Positions 38,561-46,857 of a stretch of 48,249 nucleotides of DNA are shown one piece after another. The notes beneath the pieces are model-generated. The model was not told the DNA's origin. It did not search any database and saw only the letters and a program-made list of their open reading frames with translations. Source of the stretch: an uncultured Methanobrevibacter sp. (GTDB lineage Archaea; Methanobacteriota; Methanobacteria; Methanobacteriales; Methanobacteriaceae). Within the stretch, counting starts at the first letter, position 1. The number at the start of each line of letters is the position of its first letter. The position numbers and the translations under genes were made by a program. Where the stretch lies: NCBI GenBank assembly GCA_946541845.1, contig CAMNJW010000006.1, positions 1-48,249 on the forward strand, read 5' to 3'.

Positions 38561-38929
38561 TTAATGTAACATCACGTAAAATGAGCAGGCAACACCTAGA
38601 AGTGAAATTACCATCATAATCAAACCGTGTTTTCTAAGAGTTGGATGTCTTGACTGGACCAAGTAAAACGGCATGAAAAAACCGAAAAACGTGAATGTTG
38701 CCATCATGCGGTTCTTTGCCAAAAGCCCAACTATGAATCCGCTCCATGATAAAAAAATAGTGACAATATATGCTGCAACCAATGCTTTTTTGTTAATTTC
38801 CGGCTGTTCACGTCTGTAAACATAAACTTGCTTAGGCTGAAGACCTTCAATTAGCGGTGTGCCGCATTTTGCGCAATAATCATAATCATCCTGATTTTCA
38901 AAACTACAATTTTTACATATTCTTGTCAT
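38561..38929 (-). CDS. zinc-ribbon membrane protein
   Basis: A 122-residue protein. The first 25 residues are a zinc ribbon (CKNC, then CAKCG). After a linker there are three hydrophobic helices (about 47-63, 70-86, 100-120). This layout, a cytosolic zinc ribbon followed by membrane helices, is common in archaea and bacteria without a defined role. It stands 30 bases downstream of the GNAT acetyltransferase gene on the same strand and could share its transcript. No Shine-Dalgarno site is obvious. Confidence 0.7.
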   Translation of the reverse strand: MTRICKNCSFENQDDYDYCAKCGTPLIEGLQPKQVYVYRREQPEINKKALVAAYIVTIFLSWSGFIVGLLAKNRMMATFTFFGFFMPFYLVQSRHPTLRKHGLIMMVISLLGVACSFYVMLH

Positions 38930-38959
38930 TAATAAAAATTAGTTCTTCAACATATAAAA

Positions 38960-39469
38960 CTATTTTTCTAATTTCATTGCCACTTCATTAAATGATTCAT
39001 TCAAGTAGTTTACATTGGTTAAATCAGCATGATATTTGAACCCCAATTTTTCCAAAACCCTTTTAGACTGGGAATTCTCACATCTGTATGTGGCATAAAT
39101 CTCCTTAACATTCAGTTCGTCAAATGCTCTTTGAATCAATACTTTTGAAGCCTCAACAGCATAACCATTTCCCCAATACTCCTCTGCAATCCAGTAGCCA
39201 AGCTCTGCTGAGTCATCGCCCCACCAGTGGTTTGTATCCGGATGGAACAACAGACCAACACAACCGATTGGAATCCCCTCTTTTACAACAGCATATGTTT
39301 CTTTTTTTGAAAAAACAGATTTGATAATGTTTAAGCTGTCTTCAATACTTTCATGAGGTGGCCAACCTGCAATAGGACCAATCTTTGGATTTTTTGCAAA
39401 GTGATATAAACATTTTGCATCGGACTCATCCCAAGGCCTCAATGTGAGATTAGTAGTTTTTAAAATCAT
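38960..39469 (-). CDS. GNAT family N-acetyltransferase (RimJ/RimL-like)
   Basis: A 169-residue acetyltransferase. It opens with TTNLTLRPWDESDA, the usual start of the RimJ/RimL type. The acetyl-CoA binding motif is GYWIAEEYWGNGYAVEA (about residues 90-106), with RCENSQSKRVLEKLGFK near residue 135 as the C-terminal hallmark. Members acetylate the N-terminus of ribosomal proteins or small amines; the substrate here is not known. It probably shares a transcript with the zinc-ribbon membrane protein gene 30 bases downstream. Confidence 0.88.
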   Translation of the reverse strand: MILKTTNLTLRPWDESDAKCLYHFAKNPKIGPIAGWPPHESIEDSLNIIKSVFSKKETYAVVKEGIPIGCVGLLFHPDTNHWWGDDSAELGYWIAEEYWGNGYAVEASKVLIQRAFDELNVKEIYATYRCENSQSKRVLEKLGFKYHADLTNVNYLNESFNEVAMKLEK

Positions 39470-39565
39470 TAAAAAGATTATGTAAATAATAAAATAAAAA
39501 AATTATGTAAACTATTTTTTACATATAAACACAATTTAATTACTATAAAAAACATATTATACATT

Positions 39566-40471
39566 ATGAAAGTTAAAGATGGAATTATCGGTTTAATTGT
39601 TGGGGATGCATTGGGAGTTCCTGTTGAATTTTTCACAAGAGCCGAACTTGCAGAACATCCAGTTACAAAAATGAAAGGTTATGGAACCCATAACCAACCT
39701 CCTGGAACCTGGTCTGACGACTCCGCAATGACACTAGCTACCATGCACAGCATCGTTCAAAAGCAAGGCGTAAATTATGACGATATTATGGACAAGTTTG
39801 TAGAATGGATTAATAATGGAAAGTATATGCAGAGAGGTGAAACCTTTGATTTTGGAGCTACAACATCAACTGCAATATCAAGATATGAACATGGAAATCC
39901 TGCCCTAGAATCAGGATGTGCAGGAGAACGGGACAACGGAAACGGATCACTCATGAGAATTCTTCCATTGGCCTACATCAAGGACATCGATTATGAGACC
40001 ATTGAAAACGTTTCAGCGCTGACTCATGCTCACCCAAGATCAAGAATTGCTTGTGTATTATACATTGAAATGGCAAGGTCAATACTTGAAAATGAAGACC
40101 TTACAATAGAAGAGCACATAGATTCTGCATGTGACAAAATTAAAGAATATTATAAGGATTCACCTGAACTTAAATACTTTGAAAAAATATTCAACAAGGA
40201 TTTTGATATGATAAGCGGTAAGGGATATGTGATTTCCACATTTGAAGTTGTCGTCTATTCTCTTTTAAATACTGAAAATTATGCCGACGCAGTTCTTGAA
40301 GCTGTAAATATAGGCAGGGATACTGACACCACAGCTGCAATATGCGGAGGACTTGCAGGAATCTATTACGGTTATGACTCAATTCCTGTAGATTGGCTTA
40401 ATGAAATTGACAAACTTGAAAAAGTACTCTCATTATGTGAAAGGTTCGAGGCGTTTTGTGATGAATCTTAG
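39566..40471 (+). CDS. ADP-ribosylglycohydrolase family protein
   Basis: A 301-residue protein of the DraG/ARH family, which removes ADP-ribose from modified targets. The dinuclear-metal motifs are intact: GDALGVPVEF near residue 13, GTWSDDSAM near residue 47, and GRDTDTTAAICGGLAG near residue 250. No dinitrogenase genes are nearby, so a DraG role in nitrogenase control is not supported. Its end overlaps the next gene by 11 bases, so the two are coupled. No Shine-Dalgarno site precedes ATG; a TATA-like TTTACATATA (near 39518) suggests a very short leader. Confidence 0.9.
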   Translation: MKVKDGIIGLIVGDALGVPVEFFTRAELAEHPVTKMKGYGTHNQPPGTWSDDSAMTLATMHSIVQKQGVNYDDIMDKFVEWINNGKYMQRGETFDFGATTSTAISRYEHGNPALESGCAGERDNGNGSLMRILPLAYIKDIDYETIENVSALTHAHPRSRIACVLYIEMARSILENEDLTIEEHIDSACDKIKEYYKDSPELKYFEKIFNKDFDMISGKGYVISTFEVVVYSLLNTENYADAVLEAVNIGRDTDTTAAICGGLAGIYYGYDSIPVDWLNEIDKLEKVLSLCERFEAFCDES

Positions 40472-40943
40472 TGAAACCATTAAAAATATTAGGGCTACAT
40501 GCGATAATTATGTAGACCCTAATTTGCTTGCTTTTATCATTGATGATGAAAACTACATGGGCACCAACAACATCCTCGAAATCACTGGTTATGACATCAA
40601 TGAAGATGATTCCTACGAAGACAGACTCGAAAAAATTGCAAAAAGCGAAAATATATTTCTGCCTTTAGGAATGATGACATTCATGCCAATCTTGAATGAA
40701 TGCGACATATTTTCAGAAAAGGACTATAATCTACAGCTCACCCCTGAAGAATTCGACAAGTACTCCGATAATGAGGAAAAACTATTCGGAATTCTAATTA
40801 AAAAAGGTTCTAATGAGTTCACTATTGGAAAAACAGACGTTTGCAGCTGCAGCGTTGATGCTTCTTTTGAAAAACTAGATGAAACAGACTGCGAATTTTA
40901 TAACACAATAGAAAAAATAGTAAAAGAAAAAATAGTTGAATAA
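40461..40943 (+). CDS. uncharacterised acidic protein coupled to ADP-ribosylglycohydrolase
   Basis: A 161-residue, strongly acidic soluble protein. ATG at 40461 is chosen: GAGG lies 9 bases upstream and the start overlaps the preceding stop by 11 bases, a usual coupled arrangement; an earlier ATG at 40401 would overlap the upstream gene by 71 bases. I do not recognise the family. One Cys-rich spot (DVCSCSVD) is the only notable motif. The tight coupling suggests a role linked to ADP-ribose removal, for example a partner or target, which is inference. Confidence 0.7.
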   Translation: MNLSETIKNIRATCDNYVDPNLLAFIIDDENYMGTNNILEITGYDINEDDSYEDRLEKIAKSENIFLPLGMMTFMPILNECDIFSEKDYNLQLTPEEFDKYSDNEEKLFGILIKKGSNEFTIGKTDVCSCSVDASFEKLDETDCEFYNTIEKIVKEKIVE

Positions 40944-40966
40944 TCCAACTAGTTAGTAGTTGGATT
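40942..40966. terminator. bidirectional hairpin holding the stop codons of both convergent genes
   Basis: AATCCAACTA (40942-40951) and TAGTTGGATT (40957-40966) pair perfectly over 10 bp with a 5-base loop. The TAA stop of the plus-strand gene (40941-40943) and the TAG stop of lonB (40949-40951) both lie in the first arm. Confidence 0.7.
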
Positions 40967-42928
40967 GTTTAAATTTGTTTGTGGAACTTTTTCTGCAACT
41001 CTAGAACCGATGTTTTTCATTTTTTCAATTAACTTATCTTTAGCTGAACCGCTAATTAAAATATTTTCTAAAACATCACTTAAGGTTTCAGTTGGAATGA
41101 TTTCAATCATGTCTTCGTATTTTTTCTCAATCATGACATCTTTCAAGTTTGATTTAGGAATCAATACCTTTTTCATTCCAGCTTCTGCAGCCGCTTCGAT
41201 TTTAGCGGTAGCTCCACCGATAGGCATTACATCTCCACGTACATTCAATGAACCAGTCAATGCAACAGTCTGATCGATTGGAATCTCTTCGATAGCGGAA
41301 ATTACCGCTGTTGCAATACTTACACTAGCGGAGTCACCTTCAACACCATCATAAGTTTGGATAAACTGAACGTGAATATCGTAGTTTGAAATATCCTTGT
41401 TAGTGTACTTCTTGATTAATGCACTTACGTTTTGAACAGATTCTTGAGCGATTTCACCTAACTTACCGGTAGCAATAATCTGACCACCGCTTTTAGATTG
41501 AGTTGGAGCCGCTTCTGCTGCAATTGGGGAAACGATACCGCTTCTGTCACCGATTACTGCAAGCCCATTTACTAAACCGACTCTTCCACCTTCGGCGGAA
41601 ACCATACTGTAATCTTTTCTTTGTAAGATAGATCTATCAGCGATTTGTTGCTCAAGAGTTCTTGCAAATCTTTTAGCTTCAAATACATGCTCTGCTGTAA
41701 CAAGGTCTGCTCCTTTTTCAATAGCTACGTCTCCAGCAGATCTTACTAATCCACCTAAGTCCCTTAATCTTAAAGTTAATGCATTTTGCTTTCCGGACCT
41801 TCTTTTTGCTTCCATGATGATTTCATCCAATGCATCAGGAGCAAAGTGTGGAATTCTGCCATCGTTTTTAACTTCCTGAGCTACGAACTGAACAAGCTTT
41901 TCCCTGTTTTCAGTAGTGTCTTCCATGTAATCTTTCATGAATACTTCATAACCGTATCCTCTGATTCTGGACCTCATTGCAATGTGCATTCCTTCCAATA
42001 CCTGAAGGTTTCCTGATGCTACGAGAACAAAGTCACATGGCACTGCCTGGGACCTTACCATTGCACCACTTGAGTTTTCGCTTTGACCGGTGATTGAATA
42101 TTTCTTCTCCTGCATTGCAGACAACAATTCCTGTTGGGTTTTCATTGACATTGTACCGATTTCGTCAATGTATAAAACTCCACGATTTGCCTTGTGAATC
42201 ATTCCTGCTTCTACACGTTCGTGTGCAGGAGTGCCTAATCCTCCGGATTGGTATGGGTCGTGACGTACATCACCTAATAATGCTCCCGCATGGGCACCTG
42301 TTGCATCCATGAATGGTGCGAATCTGGATTCTTGGTTATTAACCAATAATTTCGGAGACATATTATTAGTCTTCGGTTTAATTTGAATAGATATAAGTAA
42401 GATTAAAGCCGCTGCAATAATGGACTCAAGCAATCTTCCATACATGAATCCGATTACCAATATTCCACCGATTGCAAACATTGTAATAATTGTTTTTCTT
42501 TCCTCATGACCTTTTGCAGAACCTTTAGTTGCCTTTACTATCTTTTTACCTTCACCAGCAGGCACTGTCCTTATCAATGGATGGTTGTTGTCTTCCATAT
42601 TCGGGTATACTAAGATATCTTGCAGGGTTTCATGAGGTAAGATTTGTGCCATTCCTTTAGCAAGCATTGATTTACCAACACCAGGATCACCAATGAGCAA
42701 AACATTCCTTCTTTGCTTTGCCGCTTTTTTGATTGTTTCAATGGACTCTTCATGTCCAATGACCTGATCAATTAATAAAGGAGGCACTTCAATATCTTGT
42801 GAGCTTTTAATATTATTATAATCTAACATAGGTTGGGTTTCTTCGCCTTCGTCTACTTTTTCTAAAACAGGCTCAGCAACCACATCTTCAGAAGAATCTT
42901 CTACAATTTCCTGTTCTTCAAATTTCAT
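40949..42928 (-). CDS. lonB: archaeal Lon protease (LonB), membrane-anchored
   Basis: A 659-residue ATP-dependent protease of the archaeal LonB type. The AAA+ module has Walker A GDPGVGKS near residue 80; two hydrophobic helices (about 145-185) inserted in the AAA+ domain anchor it in the membrane, as expected for LonB. The protease domain has the Ser-Lys dyad: Ser533 in EGDSASVS and Lys576 in GATAKIEA, the usual 43-residue spacing. It degrades damaged and regulatory proteins at the cytoplasmic face and is usually essential in archaea. A GAGG ribosome site precedes ATG. It is probably monocistronic, ending at a bidirectional hairpin. Confidence 0.96.
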   Translation of the reverse strand: MKFEEQEIVEDSSEDVVAEPVLEKVDEGEETQPMLDYNNIKSSQDIEVPPLLIDQVIGHEESIETIKKAAKQRRNVLLIGDPGVGKSMLAKGMAQILPHETLQDILVYPNMEDNNHPLIRTVPAGEGKKIVKATKGSAKGHEERKTIITMFAIGGILVIGFMYGRLLESIIAAALILLISIQIKPKTNNMSPKLLVNNQESRFAPFMDATGAHAGALLGDVRHDPYQSGGLGTPAHERVEAGMIHKANRGVLYIDEIGTMSMKTQQELLSAMQEKKYSITGQSENSSGAMVRSQAVPCDFVLVASGNLQVLEGMHIAMRSRIRGYGYEVFMKDYMEDTTENREKLVQFVAQEVKNDGRIPHFAPDALDEIIMEAKRRSGKQNALTLRLRDLGGLVRSAGDVAIEKGADLVTAEHVFEAKRFARTLEQQIADRSILQRKDYSMVSAEGGRVGLVNGLAVIGDRSGIVSPIAAEAAPTQSKSGGQIIATGKLGEIAQESVQNVSALIKKYTNKDISNYDIHVQFIQTYDGVEGDSASVSIATAVISAIEEIPIDQTVALTGSLNVRGDVMPIGGATAKIEAAAEAGMKKVLIPKSNLKDVMIEKKYEDMIEIIPTETLSDVLENILISGSAKDKLIEKMKNIGSRVAEKVPQTNLNNPTTN

Positions 42929-42976
42929 AAAACAAACCTCACTTCTCTAAATAAATTCATCATTAAAAAATTAAGT

Positions 42977-43013
42977 TTACTATACTATTTAAATATTATT
43001 TAAACTTACTATA
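42977..43013. promoter_or_regulatory. promoter region of lonB with repeated TTACTATA elements
   Basis: TTACTATA occurs at 42977-42984 and again at 43006-43013. The second overlaps the minus-strand TATA-like TTTTATATATAG, and the first lies near the expected start point. Related TAGTAA and GTAACTA words follow at 43034-43051. A repressor pair is possible. Confidence 0.25.
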
Positions 43014-43219
43014 TATAAAAAGTTTTCTATTTTAGTAAATTTAAGTAACTAAAAGAATTGGCCAGATCGATATACAAAAAAGTCAATCTTCAAAAGTATC
43101 AATTACAAATACAATTCAAAAATAACCTAATATACTATTAAACTAAATATAGGATAACCTTGCAATCTTTACTAAAAAAAAGCATAAATAATCAATGAAA
43201 ATAAGAAAATTGACAAGAA

Positions 43220-43363
43220 TTAGAAATCTTCACCTTCAAAAACAAAATATTTAAGAAAGAATTTTTTCACTTTATTGGCCTTGGTATTGCTTTCGTTTTT
43301 CTTCTTTTTCTTTTTTTCTTCAATTGCATGTAGATTTTTTCTTGCCTTTACAATATCATCCAA
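43220..43363 (-). CDS. small lysine-rich protein (47 residues), probable
   Basis: A 48-codon frame in a long gene-poor region. TTG is the start, with AGGTGA 5 bases upstream, an arrangement like several other starts in the window. The first 18 residues (MDDIVKARKNLHAIEEKK) form an amphipathic helix, followed by a run of Lys and a C-terminal KKFFLKYFVFEGEDF. It has no Cys and no membrane segment. I do not recognise it. Possible nucleic-acid or ribosome binder given the charge. The good ribosome site is the main argument that it is real. Confidence 0.5.
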   Translation of the reverse strand: MDDIVKARKNLHAIEEKKKKKKNESNTKANKVKKFFLKYFVFEGEDF

Positions 43364-43516
43364 ATTAAATCACCTGTAATATATTTTTAACTTTAGGTAT
43401 ATCAAAAAATCTATTTAAAAATTTCGGCAATATTAAAATTATTTAAAAAAAGACATGACGCAGTGAAATTTAATCCTAAATAATTAATGATAATTTAAAA
43501 ATAAGTGAAATTTGAA

Positions 43517-43566
43517 ATTCAATGCCTACAACATGGTAAGCATGTTCGAACAAGTAGACATTGAAT
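43517..43566. ncRNA. candidate structured RNA, 50 nt, nested stems
   Basis: ATTCAATG (43517-43524) pairs with CATTGAAT (43559-43566); after one mismatch CTAC pairs with GTAG; an inner hairpin AACATG/CATGTT closes on the loop GTAAG. In all 18 Watson-Crick pairs fall in 50 bases. All pairs are Watson-Crick, so the strand cannot be told. It could instead be a protein-binding palindrome or transposon remnant. Confidence 0.45.
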
Positions 43567-43678
43567 AAATTCATTCATTCAAAGTTTAGAATTTAAGTAC
43601 CCGAAGTGTGGACTTTAAACTCTAATGGATATTATGAAATATATTGTATATAAAGTTTATTGTTTTTTAATTTATAAC

Positions 43679-43772
43679 TTGCAGGAAGTGACCATTACAG
43701 CTGAACAAACCCAAACATGACTCTTTAAAGTCATCAATAAACAAAAGTTGTAATATTAGAAGATTCCTGCAA
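43679..43772. ncRNA. candidate structured RNA, about 94 nt, three nested stems
   Basis: TTGCAGGAA (43679-43687) pairs perfectly with TTCCTGCAA (43764-43772). Inside it ATTACA (43694-43699) pairs with TGTAAT (43749-43754), and innermost ATGACT (43717-43722) pairs with AGTCAT (43729-43734). The three stems nest without conflict. On the plus strand an AAAGGAG word and a five-codon ATG frame follow at once (43777-43806), reminiscent of a leader peptide, though too short to call a gene. Confidence 0.45.
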
Positions 43773-43981
43773 TTTAAAGGAGAAATCAATTATGACATTG
43801 GATTAATTATATGTAACCCATATGATGAATAATGCCAAACACCACGTAGTGACAGTGTACATTAGTAACTAGTTCATATCCCATTGAATGCCACTAACCA
43901 GCAATCATGAATATCCAGTGAACATGCAGATATTTCTTCCAGAAATTCGATTAATCCTAAGTTGCATTTAATCCTCGAAAC

Positions 43982-44007
43982 AATACCCCCCTTGGTATTT
44001 ATACCAA
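43982..44007. promoter_or_regulatory. two mutually exclusive stems (switch-like element)
   Basis: AATACC (43982-43987) can pair with GGTATT (43994-43999), or TTGGTAT (43992-43998) can pair with ATACCAA (44001-44007). The middle segment is shared, so only one stem can form at a time. A six-C run separates the first arms. Confidence 0.3.
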
Positions 44008-44065
44008 CTAAAACAATCATGAACTGACGATGAAAAATCGTGCCTTAAAAATTCACATCGATATG

Positions 44066-44086
44066 ATATTGATTATATATCAATAT
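44066..44086. terminator. AT-rich hairpin, possible end of an upstream transcript
   Basis: ATATTGAT (44066-44073) and ATCAATAT (44079-44086) pair perfectly with a 5-base loop. No strong T-run follows closely, so terminator function is uncertain. Confidence 0.3.
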
Positions 44087-44420
44087 TAAAAAAATTAGAT
44101 ATTATCAAAATATTGAGAAAAAATAAAAGCAAAATTTATTTATTTCTATTAAAATAAATTTTAAACAATAAATAGATAATATTATATATGTTTAATAACT
44201 AAAATAATTATTACAAGATTAATTTTCAATAATTAATTTTTGTTAATCGAATTTGTTTGTATGGAAATATATATATCGTATCAGTCAGTTTTTATATTAA
44301 ATTAGTATTAGATAAATTGAAACCCCGGATAAGATGGTATATTTAAAATCCATACATCAAATTAGATTAATTTAAACTCATTTTTAAATTATTTATAACA
44401 TTAATTCAATATATTCTATC

Positions 44421-45947
44421 ATGACAAACTGTATCATGGTTCAAGGAACATCATCAAATGCCGGAAAAAGCATGCTCGTAGCTGCTTTATGTAGAATTTA
44501 TAAAAACAGAGGATATAACGTCGCTCCATTCAAGTCACAGAACATGTCCCTAAACTCATACACCACCAAAGAGAACGGTGAAATAGGCATCGCCCAGATG
44601 CTGCAGGCGGAAGCTGCAATGATTGAACCAAGCGTGCATATGAATCCTATTCTACTTAAACCTAAAGGTGACTTTACCTCAAACGTGATCATCCAGGGAA
44701 AGTCAATCGGAAACATGAACTTTTACGATTACCAGCACAAATACCATGATACCGCTTTTAATGCAATTAAAGATAGTTTTAAGATTTTATCCGAGCAATA
44801 TGATGTCATAATCATTGAAGGAGCAGGTTCCCCTGCTGAAATCAACATGCGTGACCAGGACATAGCAAACATGGAAATCGCACATCTTGCAGATGCAAAT
44901 GTCATTCTGATAGCAGACATTGAGATGGGAGGTGTTTTTGCAGCAATTGCAGGAACTTATGTTCTTCTTGACGATTACGACAGGTCCCGCCTTAAAGCGA
45001 CTGTAATCAATAAGTTCAGAGGCAACCTTGATATACTAAAACCTGGACTTGATAGGATTGAAGAGATTACCGGTGAACCAGTATTGGGAGTTCTGCCATA
45101 TGATGAAACATTGAAGTTGCCTGAAGAGGATTCCGCATCCCTGACCACTCACGTTTTTGCAGAAGACAAGGACATTACAATAGGAGTAATCAGACTTCCT
45201 AAAATAGCCAATTTCACAGACATTGACCCATTCGAATACGAAGAGGATGTTGCACTTAAAATGATCGGCGTTGATGATGACATCGGTGATGTCGATGCGA
45301 TAATCATTCCGGGAACACGTAACTCAACTGAGGACATGTATGCCCTTCGAGAAAGTGGATTGGCCCAAAAAATCATTGAAAAATCATCTGAAATTCCAAT
45401 TGTCGGCATATGCGGAGGACTGCAGATTTTAGGAAATGTCATTCACGATGAAGAAATGCGTGAATCCAAGCACGGAACAATCGAAGGACTGGGGCTTTTA
45501 GACATTGAATCAAGATTTTCAAGAGCAGATAAAATCGTTACACAATCAGAGGCAACAATTCCCGAAAACCTTGACGGACTTGCAGGTGAAATCTTTAAAA
45601 ACATTGCAGGAGAGACAGTTACAGGCTATGAGATTCATGAGGGAACTACAGAACTTGTAAATTCCTGCGGATTGTTAAACATTCAAAAAGGTCAGGGAAA
45701 CAATGAAGATGGTGAGATTGACGGTGCGTCCAATGACAATATATTTGCAACATATTTCCATGGAATATTCCACAACTACAACTTCAGAAGAGAGTTCCTA
45801 AACTACATAAGAGTCAAAAAAGGTCTTGAAGCAAAATATGGAGATGATCCATACTCCACACAAAAGGATTATTCCCTTAATAGACTAGCTGAAATCGTTG
45901 AGGAAAACCTTGATATGGACATCATTGACAAATTGCTGTTTTCATGA
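44421..45947 (+). CDS. cobQ: cobyric acid synthase CobQ
   Basis: A 508-residue glutamine-dependent amidotransferase that amidates four carboxylates of adenosylcobyrinic acid a,c-diamide in cobamide synthesis; methanogens need cobamides for their methyltransferases. The N-terminal synthetase domain has the P-loop-like GTSSNAGKS near residue 9 and KSQNMSLNSY. The C-terminal class I glutaminase domain carries the nucleophile Cys331 in GICGGLQILG and His447 in YFHGIFHN. No other cobalamin genes are in the window. No Shine-Dalgarno site precedes ATG; a TATA-like run near 44380-44398 would give a very short leader. It overlaps the end of the convergent gene by 6 bases. Confidence 0.95.
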   Translation: MTNCIMVQGTSSNAGKSMLVAALCRIYKNRGYNVAPFKSQNMSLNSYTTKENGEIGIAQMLQAEAAMIEPSVHMNPILLKPKGDFTSNVIIQGKSIGNMNFYDYQHKYHDTAFNAIKDSFKILSEQYDVIIIEGAGSPAEINMRDQDIANMEIAHLADANVILIADIEMGGVFAAIAGTYVLLDDYDRSRLKATVINKFRGNLDILKPGLDRIEEITGEPVLGVLPYDETLKLPEEDSASLTTHVFAEDKDITIGVIRLPKIANFTDIDPFEYEEDVALKMIGVDDDIGDVDAIIIPGTRNSTEDMYALRESGLAQKIIEKSSEIPIVGICGGLQILGNVIHDEEMRESKHGTIEGLGLLDIESRFSRADKIVTQSEATIPENLDGLAGEIFKNIAGETVTGYEIHEGTTELVNSCGLLNIQKGQGNNEDGEIDGASNDNIFATYFHGIFHNYNFRREFLNYIRVKKGLEAKYGDDPYSTQKDYSLNRLAEIVEENLDMDIIDKLLFS

Positions 45948-46445
45948 AACTATTTCCTCAATAGTGCTTAATTTATCACATTCAATCATTACCAGTTTAC
46001 CATTTTTCATATAATCGAAATAATATCTTGGATGAGTATTTTTTATAACCCCAGTAGATGTTGTTACAGATTCATTTTTAAATATACCATCAACGCCATT
46101 AATGGATTTATATTGCCAACTGCCATCGTTTAAATCATCCAAACTTAAATTTTCATTGAATTCACAAACTGCTATTGATAAAAGCAGTATATCATTTTGA
46201 TGAAACGTCCTCTGTGATTTTAGAACCTGATGATTTGAAACATTTGCGATTTCATTTTCCAATGGTTCCTCATCCTCAATAAATCCCCATGACACAGTGA
46301 AATTGATTCCTCCAACTTCAACATCCCTCGGTTCTGGAAGATGGAATCTTGAACCCCCAGGAACAGGAGACTCATGAACATACATAAAAACTACAACCAA
46401 CATTATTAAGAAAAATGATACAGCAAAAATTGTCCTTTTGTTCAT
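45942..46445 (-). CDS. membrane-anchored extracellular protein of unknown function
   Basis: A 167-residue protein with one N-terminal hydrophobic segment (about residues 6-24), an anchor or signal, then a polar domain with predicted beta structure (EVGGINFTVSWGF, YYFDYMKNGKLVMIEC). AGGGT precedes the ATG at a suitable distance. I do not recognise the family. The domain should lie outside the membrane. It ends within the last codons of cobQ on the other strand and diverges from the small unknown gene at 46568. Confidence 0.65.
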   Translation of the reverse strand: MNKRTIFAVSFFLIMLVVVFMYVHESPVPGGSRFHLPEPRDVEVGGINFTVSWGFIEDEEPLENEIANVSNHQVLKSQRTFHQNDILLLSIAVCEFNENLSLDDLNDGSWQYKSINGVDGIFKNESVTTSTGVIKNTHPRYYFDYMKNGKLVMIECDKLSTIEEIVS

Positions 46446-46567
46446 TAGTTACCCTTCTGATAATTTTCAATAGTCATGTAAAAAATATCTTATACACTAA
46501 TATTCAACAGTATAATATAAAAATGTTAAAAAACAAATTTAGTCATACCTAAACTTGAGGTGAAAAA

Positions 46568-46810
46568 ATGATTTTAAAAATTAAGGCGACAAATAAAAAT
46601 AGTGGCGAAGTAATTTCATATGAATTAGAAGGCGATTCCGATGCAGGATTTTTCTATGAAGGAGAACACATGCAAGAAGTAGCCGACAATAAAATCAGAG
46701 AAGTAAACAACAACTTGATTCTACACGGTTCACCAATTTACACCATCAGGTCAGGTGCAACCGAAACCCTTGACTCAAAATCCTTTGATATCGAAGTAAC
46801 AGCAGAATAA
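46568..46810 (+). CDS. small protein of unknown function (80 residues)
   Basis: An 80-residue acidic soluble protein with a strong ribosome site (GAGGTGA, 5 bases before ATG). It begins MILKIKATNKNSGEVISYELEG and is probably mainly beta with one central helix (HMQEVADNKIREVNN). I do not recognise the family. It is a single-gene unit closed by a classic hairpin and T-run terminator, which supports it as a real, well-expressed gene. Confidence 0.7.
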   Translation: MILKIKATNKNSGEVISYELEGDSDAGFFYEGEHMQEVADNKIREVNNNLILHGSPIYTIRSGATETLDSKSFDIEVTAE

Positions 46811-46817
46811 CTCTGCT
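46801..46817 (+). terminator. hairpin plus T-run at the end of the 80-residue gene
   Basis: AGCAGA and TCTGCT form a 6-bp stem; the 5-base loop ATAAC contains the TAA stop (46808-46810). TTTTTTT follows two bases later, the layout of a bacterial intrinsic terminator. Confidence 0.8.
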
Positions 46818-46857
46818 ACTTTTTTTATTTTTAAAAAAAAATAAGAAAAAAGAATGA

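Larger units (their letters stand above)
43364..44420. other. 1-kb gene-poor region with several nested inverted repeats
   Basis: Nothing here reads as a large gene on either strand. Between 43500 and 44090 base composition is more mixed than in the flanking AT-rich DNA, and a series of perfect inverted repeats occurs (listed separately). The left part (43364-43500) and right part (44090-44400) are plain AT-rich spacer. A TATA-like TTTATATTAAATTAG near 44290 and a second one near 44380 could both serve cobQ. A GC-rich word, GAAACCCCGGATAAGATGG (44319-44337), stands about 85 bases before cobQ. Confidence 0.6.

Noticed and set aside
39566-40471. DraG role in nitrogenase regulation
   Set aside because: No nif genes or DraT in the window; the family has many other roles.
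43530-43560. GTTCGAAC resembling a tRNA T-loop
   Set aside because: No T-stem pairing, no acceptor or anticodon arms around it; the bases are better explained by the nested hairpin.
43874-44020. 48-codon minus-strand open frame starting MIVLVGINTKGG
   Set aside because: No ribosome site, rare codons such as AGG and TCG unlike the neighbours, and it crosses a clear inverted repeat. Most likely chance.
44290-44420. Possible cobalamin riboswitch upstream of cobQ
   Set aside because: No B12-box-like consensus or large multi-stem architecture is visible; only a short GC-rich word and a weak hairpin are present.
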